Shown piece by piece: positions 1 to 7,982 of a DNA stretch of 35,552 nt (positions are counted from its first letter, which is position 1; every line of letters begins with the position of its first letter). A model generated the notes under the pieces. It saw only the letters and a program-made list of their open reading frames with translations, made no database searches and was not told the origin of the DNA. A program made the translations under genes and the position numbers. This DNA comes from an uncultured Nostoc sp. (GTDB lineage: Bacteria; Cyanobacteriota; Cyanobacteriia; Cyanobacteriales; Nostocaceae): positions 1 through 35,552 of the forward strand of contig NZ_CALMFY010000041.1 of the NCBI RefSeq assembly GCF_937863485.1. Direction: 5' to 3'.

Positions 1-93
1 GCGTTCGCATTTGCTATTTCGGCGTTCGCATTTGCTACTTCGGCGTTCGCATTTGCTACTTCGGCGATCGCTTATGGTGCTTCACCAGAGTAA
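1..93 (+). repeat. 21-bp tandem repeat (3 copies) at the window edge, open in frame 1
   Basis: Three almost identical 21-bp units (GCGTTCGCATTTGCTACTTCG, first copy with one change) fill positions 1-63, followed by a degenerate unit with a HIP1 core. Frame 1 is open from the window edge to a TAA at 91-93 and would encode a heptapeptide AFAFATS repeated three times, so this could be the tail of a gene that begins outside the window. The opposite strand is also open across the units, which is expected for any repeat whose length divides by three. A non-coding minisatellite is equally possible. Positions 94-233 hold no gene that I can see. Confidence 0.6.
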
Positions 94-233
94 AGGGCTT
101 ACTGGCTTGGGGATACTGTTCCGACAGTGCTTATGTACTACTGTCACCCAGATATTACCAAGTCAGAAGCCCTAGATTTTTGAGGCTACTCATTTGCTAC
201 TCAAAAATCGCTCAAAACCCTTTACGAAAGGGA

Positions 234-1499
234 TTATTGTACTTGTTGTATGGGAAAAGCACCAGGTTGTACAGCTACGTTAAGATTCTGCCCATTGCGA
301 CGTAATTCCATCCGTAAATCGCCCCCGACTTGGCTATTTTCTACTGCCTTTTGGACACTGCTGGCATCTGTGACTGGTTGTCCGCCAAGCTTTTGGATCA
401 CATCACCAGCACGTATTCCTGCTTTAGCAGCTGGCGAATTTGGCACAACTTTTACAACTAATACACCTTTATCTTCATTCACACTCAAACCGCTATTGGG
501 ATCTGAGTTGATATTTTGTTTTAGCTGAGGCGTTAACCCTACCATCTGAATTCCCAGGTAAGGATGTTCTACTTTGCCTGTAGCTATCAGTTGACTGGAA
601 ACGTGTTGTGCTGTGTTGATGGGAATAGCAAAACCTAATCCTTGTGCCCCCTGGATAATGGCTGTATTCATCGCAATCACCTGGCCACGGGAATTCAGCA
701 GGGGCCCGCCGGAGTTACCGGGATTAATCGCCGCGTCAGTTTGAATATACTCTACTCGCTTATCGGGAGCACCGATTAGATTGCTACTGCGTCCGGTAGC
801 ACTGATGATTCCGGTAGTTACTGTATTATCTAAGCCAAGAGGGTTGCCGATCGCGATCGCCCATTCTCCTGGTTGCAGTTGATCTGAGTTACCCAATGCT
901 ACTAACGGTAGATTGTCTGCCTGAATCTTGACAACAGCAACATCGGTCAACTCGTCTTTTCCTAACACCTTACCTTTAAAGCTACGTCCATCCTTGAGTG
1001 TTACTGTTACTGTATCAGCACCATCGACTACGTGGGCGTTGGTGAGAATACGACCATCAGCACTAATAATAAAACCTGAACCAGTACCCCGTTCTACCCG
1101 ATTCTGTTGTTGTGGTAGTTGAGAACCAAAGAAGCGTTGGAAAAATGGATCGTTAAATTCATCTGGTAACTGGGTTTTTACGGTTCGGGAAGAGTCAATT
1201 CGCACCACAGCAGGCCCGACCTTTTGTACCACTTGGATAACAAAGTTAGGATCTGTGGCGGCTGGTAATGGAGGAGCGGCATTTACTCGACTCACTGCCA
1301 AATTAGATGCACTTTCAGACACCTGCTGAGGATGTCCAGCCATATAGCCGCCTGCCAATGTCATACCTGATCCCAGCAGCACCAACGATAGAGAGGCGGC
1401 AGCCTTTTTCCAGGGTGCTCGATTATGGTATTTGGCATCAGCAGTGTTATGTGAAATGCTATTTGATGGGTGTTCTCTGTCGCGAGATTCGTTTTGCAT
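234..1499 (-). CDS. HtrA/Deg-family trypsin-like serine protease with one PDZ domain (HhoA/HhoB/HtrA type)
   Basis: This 421-residue protein is a periplasmic or membrane-anchored serine protease that would degrade or refold damaged envelope proteins. Residues 33-54 form a hydrophobic signal anchor, followed by a low-complexity linker. The trypsin-like domain spans about 85-305. The catalytic triad is visible: His-156 in TNAHVV, Asp-187 in TDVAVV and Ser-263 in GNSGGP. A single PDZ domain follows at about 312-411, with its carboxylate-binding loop at PYLGIQM. One PDZ is the usual cyanobacterial arrangement; E. coli DegP has two. It is transcribed away from the Ap4A phosphorylase gene, with a 200-bp divergent region between them. 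Which of the cyanobacterial paralogs (HhoA, HhoB or HtrA) it is cannot be decided from the sequence alone. Confidence 0.95.
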   Translation of the reverse strand: MQNESRDREHPSNSISHNTADAKYHNRAPWKKAAASLSLVLLGSGMTLAGGYMAGHPQQVSESASNLAVSRVNAAPPLPAATDPNFVIQVVQKVGPAVVRIDSSRTVKTQLPDEFNDPFFQRFFGSQLPQQQNRVERGTGSGFIISADGRILTNAHVVDGADTVTVTLKDGRSFKGKVLGKDELTDVAVVKIQADNLPLVALGNSDQLQPGEWAIAIGNPLGLDNTVTTGIISATGRSSNLIGAPDKRVEYIQTDAAINPGNSGGPLLNSRGQVIAMNTAIIQGAQGLGFAIPINTAQHVSSQLIATGKVEHPYLGIQMVGLTPQLKQNINSDPNSGLSVNEDKGVLVVKVVPNSPAAKAGIRAGDVIQKLGGQPVTDASSVQKAVENSQVGGDLRMELRRNGQNLNVAVQPGAFPIQQVQ

Positions 1500-1646
1500 T
1501 GCTGTCTGGAAGGATATTTAGATGTATTACTAATGTAGATATGATTTGTGACAGTTTTGTTGCAGGGGTATTGCATTGTTGTGAAAGCTTTGGTATTTTA
1601 CTTATCGCATCTTAACTGAACTGTATTGGAATATAGTCATTCATAA

Positions 1647-1666
1647 GGACGCACATCTGTGCGTCC
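1647..1666. repeat. Near-perfect palindrome in the divergent htrA/phosphorylase promoter region
   Basis: Nine-base arms (GGACGCACA / TGTGCGTCC) are separated by two bases. The site lies between two divergent genes. The two-base loop is too tight for a good RNA hairpin, so it may be a DNA-level palindrome or a fragment of a dispersed repeat. No function is assigned. Confidence 0.5.
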
Positions 1667-1701
1667 CGATTGCGTGTTACCTCTATGTCTGAAGGAATAA
1701 A

Positions 1702-2598
1702 ATGGCACAGGGTAAAATCTTACTTAAGCCTGGCACTTTATGGACAAGTGTGAAAAAACAGACTGAACATGCTTTACAATGTGGGGCGTTGCTGTCGATA
1801 CCGACGGAATTTGAATTTGTCGAACAGGATAATGTGCGCTTTTTAGTGCGGATTTTGTCTAACCTGAATCGCAAAAAAGCCGCCAAGGAGAAACAGAAAA
1901 AACAATCTGCCACCTCTGGTCAAGAGTTTAATCCTTTTTTGCCCTACGAAGAAGATTTATTTGTGGCGGATATTTCCGATACCCATGTATGTATTTTAAA
2001 TAAATTCAATGTTGTTGATTATCACCTACTAATTATCACCCGTGCTTTCGAGGAACAGGAGAGCTTACTCACCCTGGAAGATTTTGCGGCTATGTGGGCT
2101 TGTTTGGCTGATTTCAATGGTTTAGCATTTTACAATAGTGGCAAAATCGCAGGTGCTAGTCAGCGACACAAGCACTTGCAATTAGTGCCGCTACCACTTG
2201 CACCTTCAGGGCCGCAGATACCTATTAAACCTCTATTAACATCAGCACAATTTCAGAACTCGAACACAATACCAAAATTTCCTTTTGTACACGCTTTCGC
2301 ACCCCTAGATCCCCATTGGGTGCAATCCCCATTCACAGCGGCCCAAGCAACAGAGGAAGTTTATCGCACTTTGCTACATGCTGTGGGTTTAGATGCAAGG
2401 CAATCTGGTGCTTACAATCTGCTAGCGACACGAGAATGGATGTTAATCGTACCGCGATCGCAGGAGCATTTCCAATTTATCTCTGTAAATTCATTAGGAT
2501 TTGCTGGTGCTTTGCTAGTGCGGAATCCAGCAGAAATGGAGATTCTCAAAGCCCAAGGGCCGATGACCATCCTCAAGAATGTTGCTGTATCTAATTAA
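1702..2598 (+). CDS. ATP adenylyltransferase / Ap4A phosphorylase (HIT superfamily, Apa2-like)
   Basis: The 298-residue product resembles the Apa2-type diadenosine tetraphosphate phosphorylases, which cleave Ap4A with phosphate to ADP and ATP and so limit this alarmone. The HIT-type active site is visible as HKHLQ (His-156 and His-158, with Gln-160), preceded by NSGKIAGASQ, a common lead-in for this family. The N-terminal part carries the substrate-binding region and a lysine-rich insert at about 58-68. The C-terminal third corresponds to the ATP_transf C-terminal domain. The ATG at 1702 gives a family-typical length. The last 8 bases overlap a small remnant gene on the opposite strand. Confidence 0.92.
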   Translation: MAQGKILLKPGTLWTSVKKQTEHALQCGALLSIPTEFEFVEQDNVRFLVRILSNLNRKKAAKEKQKKQSATSGQEFNPFLPYEEDLFVADISDTHVCILNKFNVVDYHLLIITRAFEEQESLLTLEDFAAMWACLADFNGLAFYNSGKIAGASQRHKHLQLVPLPLAPSGPQIPIKPLLTSAQFQNSNTIPKFPFVHAFAPLDPHWVQSPFTAAQATEEVYRTLLHAVGLDARQSGAYNLLATREWMLIVPRSQEHFQFISVNSLGFAGALLVRNPAEMEILKAQGPMTILKNVAVSN

Positions 2599-2755
2599 CG
2601 CGATGTCTATCTTGAAAAGTGACGATCCTACGTTGTTCTAAGCGAACGCAAGAGCGTCTCGTAAACAGATAATCAGGATGCTGTTCTAAATATTGCTTTA
2701 GATATTCGTGTAATGTTTCAGGAAGGATTGTTAAAATATTAACTGTTGCGTTCAT
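2591..2755 (-). pseudogene. DUF2811-like small protein, C-terminus replaced by a dispersed repeat
   Basis: An ATG at 2755 opens a 54-codon frame. Its first 29 residues (MNATVNILTILPETLHEYL, then KQYLEQHPDY) resemble the start of the small cyanobacterial DUF2811 proteins, whose next block is normally WDQDRVF followed by AALSLFLLQN. Here the frame instead runs into CGAGACGCTCTTGCGTTCGC, a dispersed Nostoc-type repeat, and ends in unrelated sequence. I read this as a gene whose 3' half was lost to repeat insertion. The family match is from memory of the motif, so confidence is moderate. Confidence 0.5.
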
Positions 2756-2774
2756 TATGGAAACTTATATTTAG

Positions 2775-3275
2775 ATGTTGAAAAATTTATTTAAGAGTAG
2801 AGTCCTGAAATTTATAATTTTAATAGTTACAATGTTTGTTTTAACAAGAATTCCAGCTAGCGCTGCAATTCCCAACTTAGACGGTGATACCCATCCCAAT
2901 CGACTGAAGCTAAGTGAATGTCTGATAGATTTGAAAAAAGTTGCAAACTGGGATGGGGAACAAGCATCAGAAGCCGCTCGTAGGATTTGTGAATTACGTC
3001 AGGATCATGCAAAACAAAAAGCGAGGTTTTTAGCTTCTCAGGATCAGCTAACTAAAATATATAAAGATTCGAGCAGATTCAAGGAATATTTACCCACTGC
3101 TATTACAGATTCATGGCAGATCGTCAAAAGTTGTATTGATTTCAAAGAAGGATTTACTTCTACACACAATATAGAAGGTTTGACACTCCCAGAGCAGATT
3201 CGCAGTCAATGTTACTCATTAAGTGCAGATTTCATAGAATCACATTTATCGGTGGTGCGTGAAAGATATAAATGA
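2775..3275 (+). CDS. Small secreted protein of unknown function, four cysteines
   Basis: I do not recognise this 166-residue protein. Residues 1-30 form a clear signal peptide: positive KNLFKSRVLK, a hydrophobic stretch, and a PASA-A cleavage site near residue 30. The mature part is mostly helical and hydrophilic. It carries four cysteines, in SECL, RICEL, KSCID and SQCYS, which could form two disulfides in the periplasm. The ATG at 2775 is 14 codons before the hydrophobic core. Its TGA overlaps an ATG of an IS1-type remnant. No neighbour suggests a function. Confidence 0.7.
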   Translation: MLKNLFKSRVLKFIILIVTMFVLTRIPASAAIPNLDGDTHPNRLKLSECLIDLKKVANWDGEQASEAARRICELRQDHAKQKARFLASQDQLTKIYKDSSRFKEYLPTAITDSWQIVKSCIDFKEGFTSTHNIEGLTLPEQIRSQCYSLSADFIESHLSVVRERYK

Positions 3276-3382
3276 ATAAATTGAGGTCATTTATTGTGCA
3301 ATGTCCATACTGTGAATCTACGGAAATTGGCCAGAACAGAAAATTAAGAAGTAAACAAAATCACATTTATATCATTTACGAA
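3272..3382 (+). pseudogene. Remnant of an IS1-type transposase N-terminus (InsA-like zinc finger)
   Basis: The frame beginning at ATG 3272 reads IVQCPYCESTEIGQN, then KLRSKQNHIYI. This matches the CPYC...C-type zinc finger and basic RGKQN segment that start IS1-family transposases in cyanobacteria, where the consensus continues with the second Cys pair (CVxCGRQF). That second pair is absent here; the similarity stops at about 3370-3382 and runs into a dispersed repeat. It is a short decayed fragment with no intact element around it. Confidence 0.6.
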
Positions 3383-3713
3383 GTGCGTTCCACCCCGCTC
3401 CGCTAACGCCAATTTATCAATGCTCAAAGCCTTTCTCCTAAGAGGAGAGAGGTCAAAGTTTATTACATACAAAAGCGATCGCTCGTCCGTAGGATTGTCG
3501 CATTACAGCTATTTTCAGGTAAATAGACCACGCGGTAGGGGTAAAGCGTCATTGCTCATACGTGTCAACTTAAGCCTCGGCGAATAGAATTTGCGACTAC
3601 ACAGGCGAAGTCCGCCTGCACGGACTAACAGAAAATCAAGGTCTTGAAACCCACAAAGGTGGGTTTTGTTTGTCTAGACGCGGTTTCTAACCGCCCGTTT
3701 CGCGTTAAGTTGA
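3383..3713. other. Gene-free stretch of dispersed repeats
   Basis: No gene is visible here. The stretch holds a short repeat with the half-palindrome GCGTTCCACCCCGCTCCGCTAACGC, split by the IS1-type remnant edge, a HIP1 site at about 3475, and the hairpin-bearing repeat at 3564-3714 listed separately. Confidence 0.6.
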
Positions 3714-3714
3714 C
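3564..3714. repeat. MITE-like dispersed repeat bounded by 10-bp inverted repeats, with internal hairpins
   Basis: GTCAACTTAA at 3564-3573 is matched by its exact reverse complement TTAAGTTGAC at 3705-3714. Inside lie GGCGAAGTCCGCC-type half-palindromes, a stem-loop at 3647-3666 and a second palindrome around CGCGGTTTCTAACCGC. Part of the same architecture (hairpin, then TTGTTTGT, then a C/T-rich palindrome ending in CGCC) recurs at 34229-34280. I regard it as a non-autonomous mobile repeat or a hairpin repeat common in Nostocaceae. The outer repeat touches the stop codon region of the NTF2-like gene. Confidence 0.55.
3647..3666 (+). terminator. Hairpin followed by a T-rich tract
   Basis: An 8-bp perfect stem (AAACCCAC / GTGGGTTT) with a 4-base loop is followed by TTTGTTTGT, which fits a rho-independent terminator for plus-strand transcription. 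It is embedded in the dispersed repeat, so its role may be incidental. Confidence 0.5.
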
Positions 3715-4106
3715 TATGCAGCGATCGCTGTTGCTTGGGCTGCTATAATTTGCCATCGCTCATTTTGCTTCAAATATGTGCGTGTATAACGGTAAACACC
3801 ACTGAAGGATTCACCCTTAAAAAGTCCGGTCAATCTCACTTTCAAATTTGTGATTGCAGTTGAGCCAAAGACTCGAACAATTAATTCATCTGTTTCATAG
3901 CTTGTAACTACCAAGTTACCTGATTGGTGAAGAGACAAATCCTCTACCTTGTCTATTACACTACCCTGAGGATCTGTGAAAATAACCTCATCTGCCAAGA
4001 GGCGATCCAAAGCAGTGATATCATTACAGAGCATTGCCTCTCGCAGTTCGACTTCAAGGTTTTCCAATTCTTGTGTAAGTGATTGACACATAGCTTTCCA
4101 CACCAT
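3714..4106 (-). CDS. NTF2-like / DUF4440 family protein
   Basis: The product of about 130 residues has the pattern of the SnoaL/DUF4440 NTF2-like fold: an N-terminal helix (LENLEVELREAML), the ALDRLLADEVIFTDPQG turn, and the terminal strands RYTRTYLKQNERWQIIAAQAT. Members bind small ligands or act as accessory domains, and no specific substrate can be inferred. It lies downstream of pebB on the same strand with a gap of about 50 bp, so it may be cotranscribed with pebAB. Start choice is uncertain: GTG 4109, ATG 4106 and ATG 4091 are all in frame and none has a strong ribosome site. I chose the first ATG. Confidence 0.75.
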   Translation of the reverse strand: MVWKAMCQSLTQELENLEVELREAMLCNDITALDRLLADEVIFTDPQGSVIDKVEDLSLHQSGNLVVTSYETDELIVRVFGSTAITNLKVRLTGLFKGESFSGVYRYTRTYLKQNERWQIIAAQATAIAA

Positions 4107-4158
4107 CACAGTAAAACCACTCTAAAGGAAAATCTCCTTACTTCCTGCACAAGAACCT

Positions 4159-4905
4159 CTAATTGATAGCTGTTAATTTTCTCTCTAGGTCAAATAAGAA
4201 GCCGTGGATATATTCCTCAGTCCATTCGGCACCATAGAAGCGTTTGAACATCCCTCGTGCTGGGTCTTTTTCAGCCCGATATCGTAGATATCGCAGTTGG
4301 GCTTGCTCAATGGCTTCTAAATTTTGGGAATCTGTTACAGCTTCTGCCTCCTCCACGAAATCTAGATAAGCTTTCAAATAGTCTTTGAAAGCGGCAAACA
4401 CCTGAGTTTCTACTACAGCCGTTTCTTGGGGACGAGTCCACAGGAAAGCGGGAGAGAAAAAGGGCCGTGCTTCTTCTGGAAAATCTCCTCCCCAAGATAG
4501 ATGCTGTTGATGGGCGTGGAAAATGGGCAGAATTGGTTCAGTATATTTTGCCTGATATGCTGGATCATCGCGGAATAGGGGCTGCATATCCAAAGCAATT
4601 AGATGTCCTCCTGGCAATGTCACCAGATCCGCCCCAAAAAAGGGTAAATCGTAGTTGAGTCGGGGGAAAATCACAAAATTCAGCACTTGCAGCGAATTGC
4701 CACCCTGTACATGAGCTGCACGAATTTGCCGCAATTTTGCGGTTTGAAAGGCATAACTGGTGGTGACAACCTCTTCCTGATTCTTTCCCTTGCCCACAAC
4801 AGCGCTCTTAGACTCAAACCCGGTGGGGATAGGATAGGGTTGTAAATCCAAGCGCGATCGCATGTAGGCGATCGCATAATCGAGAAATGGCTGATATAGT
4901 CTCAA
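4159..4905 (-). CDS. pebB: Phycoerythrobilin:ferredoxin oxidoreductase PebB
   Basis: PebB is a ferredoxin-dependent bilin reductase that converts 15,16-dihydrobiliverdin, handed over by PebA, to phycoerythrobilin, the chromophore of phycoerythrin. The 248-residue sequence shows family blocks [21 protein letters not shown] (Asp-93), [11 protein letters not shown] (Asp-106), [10 protein letters not shown] and the C-terminal [10 protein letters not shown]...[14 protein letters not shown], which separate it from PebA and PcyA. It follows pebA by about 60 bp on the same strand, the order known for pebAB operons. The start must be TTG at 4905 or later, because a TGA lies a few codons upstream. The conserved [11 protein letters not shown] segment argues for the TTG. 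Its Shine-Dalgarno GGAG (4916-4919) lies inside a dispersed repeat. Confidence 0.95.
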   Translation of the reverse strand: MRLYQPFLDYAIAYMRSRLDLQPYPIPTGFESKSAVVGKGKNQEEVVTTSYAFQTAKLRQIRAAHVQGGNSLQVLNFVIFPRLNYDLPFFGADLVTLPGGHLIALDMQPLFRDDPAYQAKYTEPILPIFHAHQQHLSWGGDFPEEARPFFSPAFLWTRPQETAVVETQVFAAFKDYLKAYLDFVEEAEAVTDSQNLEAIEQAQLRYLRYRAEKDPARGMFKRFYGAEWTEEYIHGFLFDLERKLTAIN

Positions 4906-4906
4906 G

Positions 4907-4948
4907 GTCGCTTCGCTCCGAATTCAAAATTCAAAATTAATAATCCCC
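4907..4948 (-). repeat. Heptameric-repeat element that supplies the pebB ribosome site
   Basis: Read on the minus strand, this is GGGGATTATTAA, then TTTTGAA heptamers, then TTCGGAGCGAAGCGAC, ending directly at the pebB TTG start. The same unit, with GTTAA, more heptamers and one base changed near the end, stands directly before cpeT at 11851-11906. The GGAG within it is 10 nt from the pebB start codon. Short tandem heptamers of this kind are described for Nostocales (STRR sequences). Confidence 0.75.
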
Positions 4949-4967
4949 AATGCTCATTTTCATTCGG

Positions 4968-5702
4968 TCATCTTTTGCTGCCACTGACTGCTAGGGGAAC
5001 AGCATCTTCAAATAAGAATTCATGGAGAAAGCGCTCTGCCCATTCATGACCAAAGTAACTGCTAAACAAACCAGATGCTGGATCGCGGTCTGCACTATAT
5101 TGGTCATAATCTTTTTGGGCTTTGACAATCTGCTGGATATCTTCAGGGTCTTGGAGCGGTTGGGCATCTGCTAGCATTTGCCAATACAAGTTTAAATAAT
5201 CCTGAAAAGCTTCAAATACTCGTGTTGCCACAGTTTGGGGATCTGTTTTGGCAAACAATAGATATTTAGAAAAGTACTGGTTGGCATCGTAAAACTTCAT
5301 TTCTAAATTTTGGGACAAATCCGGATATTTATCATGGAGAGATTTTAGCGGAACTATATATTTTTTTTCATAATCTTCATCCTGAAATAAGGGCTGAAAG
5401 TCAAGCACAATCAAGTTTTTGACTTTACCAAAAGATAAAAAATCAATCCCTAATAGAGGTAGATCGTAGTGATGACTAGGATAAATTACGCTGTTAAAAA
5501 TTTGGGCGCTTTCCCCAGCATCAATGTAGGTATAGCGAATCTTCCGCAACTCTTGACATTGGTGACACCAACTGCGGATAGTTGCTGGGTTTCTGCCGCG
5601 ATCGCTAACTTTGAATTCCAAACTAGGGGGAATAACCCTACTTTGTAAATCAAACCGCTGAAATAGCTCTTTTTCTAAAAATTCCAGGAAAGGCTTATAC
5701 AT
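4968..5702 (-). CDS. pebA: 15,16-dihydrobiliverdin:ferredoxin oxidoreductase PebA
   Basis: PebA reduces biliverdin IXa at the C15-C16 bond to 15,16-dihydrobiliverdin, the first of two steps to phycoerythrobilin. Diagnostic blocks are YIDAGESAQIFNSVIYP, HYDLPLLGIDFLSFG (Asp-87 counted from the chosen start), NLIVLDFQPLFQDEDY (Asp-101), YDANQYFSKYLLF and the C-terminal SADRDPASGLFSSYFGHEW...FLHEFLF. These match the marine Synechococcus PebA pattern. I chose the ATG at 5702 because it gives MYKPFLEFLEKEL, the expected N-terminus. An in-frame ATG at 5750 would add 16 unconserved residues. Neither has a clear ribosome site. It lies between cpeS and pebB on the same strand. Confidence 0.95.
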   Translation of the reverse strand: MYKPFLEFLEKELFQRFDLQSRVIPPSLEFKVSDRGRNPATIRSWCHQCQELRKIRYTYIDAGESAQIFNSVIYPSHHYDLPLLGIDFLSFGKVKNLIVLDFQPLFQDEDYEKKYIVPLKSLHDKYPDLSQNLEMKFYDANQYFSKYLLFAKTDPQTVATRVFEAFQDYLNLYWQMLADAQPLQDPEDIQQIVKAQKDYDQYSADRDPASGLFSSYFGHEWAERFLHEFLFEDAVPLAVSGSKR

Positions 5703-5769
5703 AGAGCATGATTTGTTAACCCTTGAATGAAAATAATGGATGTCAATCATGCACGTCTCATTTATGAGA

Positions 5770-5964
5770 AACTAAGCAACATTCCTTAATGGGGCACTTG
5801 TACTGAGCGACTTGTGCCGAGTTTAGCCTGAGCGACGTCGTAAAGCCTGCGGCATAGCTACGCCCTAAGCGCCAGCCTCTCCAAGAGTTGTATTGGGCAT
5901 GGGACATGGGCATGAGTTATTCTCCTTGTCCCCCTCATCCCCCTTGTCCTCGACTCCCTATTCC
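5770..5964. repeat. Dispersed non-coding repeats between cpeS and pebA
   Basis: Two kinds of repeat fill this gap. At 5800-5880 is a GC-rich dispersed repeat with inverted GAGCGAC/GTCG and GCCTGCGGC pieces. At 5895-5962 is a run of TTGTCCCC- and CCCTATTCCC-like heptamers. The second resembles the run at 8735-8815 just before the phycobiliprotein-like gene. Plus-strand frames across it are repeat artefacts, in my view. Confidence 0.55.
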
Positions 5965-6516
5965 CTACCTAGCATGATTCCAACTGATCATTTGTTCCAA
6001 GACTTCTTGGGAAACACAGCGACGCTCAGAACAATAAGTCATCAAGTTGACTCCGTTCATCATTCGCACCGTACTGACCCTAACGCGAAAATCATCCGTA
6101 ACAAACCAACAACGTTCCTGACCTTGGTTATTGTCATAGTCAGTATCAATCGTCAAGACTCCATCATCAGCAAACTGATACCGACTCACAACCGGAATAC
6201 TCTCGACATAGCCTTGGTTGCGGATCAGTTTTCCAGAACGCCTCGTTTCGTCGGGTACATCAACTAAAATAGCGGCATTATCGGCATTCAGTAGCCTGAT
6301 GTCTAGGTTAGCCTGCCATGCAAAGCTAGCACCGCTTGTTGCTTTAGTAGGGTCTATCCCTTGGGCTGTGCAGACTTCTTGGACTTTAGGATCATCTTTT
6401 TTCATGACTTTAATGATCAAATTCGACTCCCCCGACTCATCCGCCGCCGAGTCAAAATGATGAACGGAACGTTCCGTAAACCATGTTCCCTCACTTTTAC
6501 GGAAGAAGTCGATCAT
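5965..6516 (-). CDS. cpeS: CpeS-type phycobiliprotein chromophore lyase (first copy)
   Basis: CpeS lyases attach phycoerythrobilin to the Cys-82/84 position of phycobiliprotein subunits. The sequence has the CpcS/CpeS pattern: FFRKSEGTWFTERSVHHF at the start, ESNLIIK, a central ASFAWQANLDIRL and VDVPDETRRSGKLIRNQGYVESIPVVSRY, and FADDGVLTIDTDYDNNQGQERCWFVTDDFRVRVSTVR. This is the ten-stranded lipocalin-like lyase fold. The ATG at 6516 (MIDFFRKSEG) fits the family start; the ATG at 6540 adds eight residues. It heads a minus-strand set followed by pebA and pebB, which links bilin synthesis with attachment. A second, divergent family member lies at 11264-11800. Confidence 0.93.
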   Translation of the reverse strand: MIDFFRKSEGTWFTERSVHHFDSAADESGESNLIIKVMKKDDPKVQEVCTAQGIDPTKATSGASFAWQANLDIRLLNADNAAILVDVPDETRRSGKLIRNQGYVESIPVVSRYQFADDGVLTIDTDYDNNQGQERCWFVTDDFRVRVSTVRMMNGVNLMTYCSERRCVSQEVLEQMISWNHAR

Positions 6517-6719
6517 AGTCAAGGGTGGTATTAGATGCATATGTTTTGAAACCTCGTTTTTTAAAAGTTAGGAGTTTTGAGCAAAGCCAGAGATGTTTCC
6601 ATTGCTCCGGTGAGGAACTAGGAATCAAATTTTGGCGTTACTGAATACTGAGTGAGAAGATGAAGTCCCGATATAGCTAAAGTGTAGAATAACTCCAAAA
6701 GTCATATTTTAATCAGCTG

Positions 6720-7544
6720 ATGACAAATAGTGAAATTCAACTTATTACAAGCGTTCGCCCCAGTCCAACTCCTGAAATCTTAACAGCCCTGAAAGCAGGA
6801 ATCGCTCTGGATGGGGTAGATTTGTACCAATTCAATTTGAAGGAAGTCGATTTACAACAAGCTAACTTGAGTAAAGCCAAGCTATTAGGAGCCGATCTGG
6901 GTGAGGTAATCTTGAGTGATGCAAATCTGAGTGGGGCAGATTTGCGAGGCGCTAATCTGCGAGGAGCCGATTTGAGTGGAGCTAATTTGCAGGGAGCCTA
7001 TTTAAACCGTGCTGATCTCCAGCAAGCGAATCTTAGTGGCGCAAATTTGGAGGGAGCCAAACTCCAAGTAGCGCGTTATGATACACAAACGAAATGGCCC
7101 CAAGAATATAACTACAAAGCTTCTGGAGCAGTGGGGCCAGGTGCTAATCTCAATGGTGCTTTTCTCAATACAGCTTCTTTACGAAACGCAGATTTACAAG
7201 GCGCTAATCTGCGTGGAGCCTACCTGAGTGGTGCTGACTTGACAGGAGCCAATTTGCAAGGTGCAGCTTTAAGCGGCGCTGACCTGACGAAAGCTTATTT
7301 GACAGGGGCTTGTTTGCGGAATGCTCGATTGACTGGAGCCAATTTGCATGATACAGACCTGCGAGCAACTGACCTCAGTGATGCAGAGATGGAGCATCTT
7401 CAAAGTATCGCTGGGGCAGATTTTACTCTTGCCCAAGGACTCACAGAAGCAACTAAAGCTATGCTTTCTAGCCGTCCACATTCAGAACTCGACGTTTGGA
7501 ACGCTTACACCCGCACAACAACTCGTGAGAGTTTGAGTGCTTGA
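6720..7544 (+). CDS. Pentapeptide-repeat protein
   Basis: Residues 29-110 and 137-220 of this 274-residue protein consist of A(D/N)LxG pentapeptides (for example GADLSGANLQGAYLN), which fold as a right-handed quadrilateral beta-helix. The two blocks are separated by YDTQTKWPQEYN and a GPGANL lead-in, an interruption often seen in cyanobacterial members. The last 40 residues are helical and contain no repeats. There is no signal peptide or membrane segment, so the protein is probably cytoplasmic. The function of such proteins is mostly unknown, and this one may simply be a neighbour of the phycoerythrin genes. It diverges from cpeS across a 200-bp gap. Internal repetition of the DNA explains the other open frames here. 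Confidence 0.93.
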   Translation: MTNSEIQLITSVRPSPTPEILTALKAGIALDGVDLYQFNLKEVDLQQANLSKAKLLGADLGEVILSDANLSGADLRGANLRGADLSGANLQGAYLNRADLQQANLSGANLEGAKLQVARYDTQTKWPQEYNYKASGAVGPGANLNGAFLNTASLRNADLQGANLRGAYLSGADLTGANLQGAALSGADLTKAYLTGACLRNARLTGANLHDTDLRATDLSDAEMEHLQSIAGADFTLAQGLTEATKAMLSSRPHSELDVWNAYTRTTTRESLSA

Positions 7545-7640
7545 CCAGGCCAATTTTAGGTTTTAGGTGCAAGCCGCGCTCCTTGTGGGCGAAATAAATC
7601 CAAAATCCAAAATTGTTTGACCAGTTGTTCTGTAGGGAGT

Positions 7641-7841
7641 TTACAACAGCTGCCAGTTCTTTTTCAGGAGCGCTAAAAATGTAGCGTATCCTTCGGAAAA
7701 ACCGGGCGGATCAGGTAGAACATATTGTGGAAATTCTTTATACGATCGCCAAGGTTCCGAAGCATTATGCCGCAAATGTAAGGCAGATTCTGAGGAACCT
7801 AGTAATCGCCAAGTCATTTGACCGGTTGGGATATCAGTCAC
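7641..7841 (-). CDS. Small 66-aa protein of unknown function in the phycoerythrin region
   Basis: A GTG start at 7841 is preceded by a strong Shine-Dalgarno GAGGAG six bases upstream, good evidence that this short frame is translated. The protein has no signal peptide or membrane helix. It contains MTWRLLGSSESALHLRHNA, PWRSYKEFPQYVLPDPPGF and a helical C-terminus. I do not recognise the family. It follows the HEAT-repeat cpeZ-like gene on the same strand with a gap of about 140 bp, so a role in phycobilisome assembly is possible but is inferred from position only. Confidence 0.7.
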   Translation of the reverse strand: MTDIPTGQMTWRLLGSSESALHLRHNASEPWRSYKEFPQYVLPDPPGFSEGYATFLALLKKNWQLL

Positions 7842-7982
7842 AAATGTCTCCTCATCTCAAAAAAGTTAATTTTTTATTCCAGATTTTGGCAGATTAACCA
7901 GATATTTTGGGCAAATTTAAGGTATAGTAATACATTTGCTATTATTGAGTTTTATGACAATATTGCGAACAAAACTATACCG

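Noticed and set aside
5893..6267. Plus-strand frame of 124 codons over cpeS
   Set aside because: It begins in dispersed repeat DNA and then runs antisense to the clear cpeS gene.
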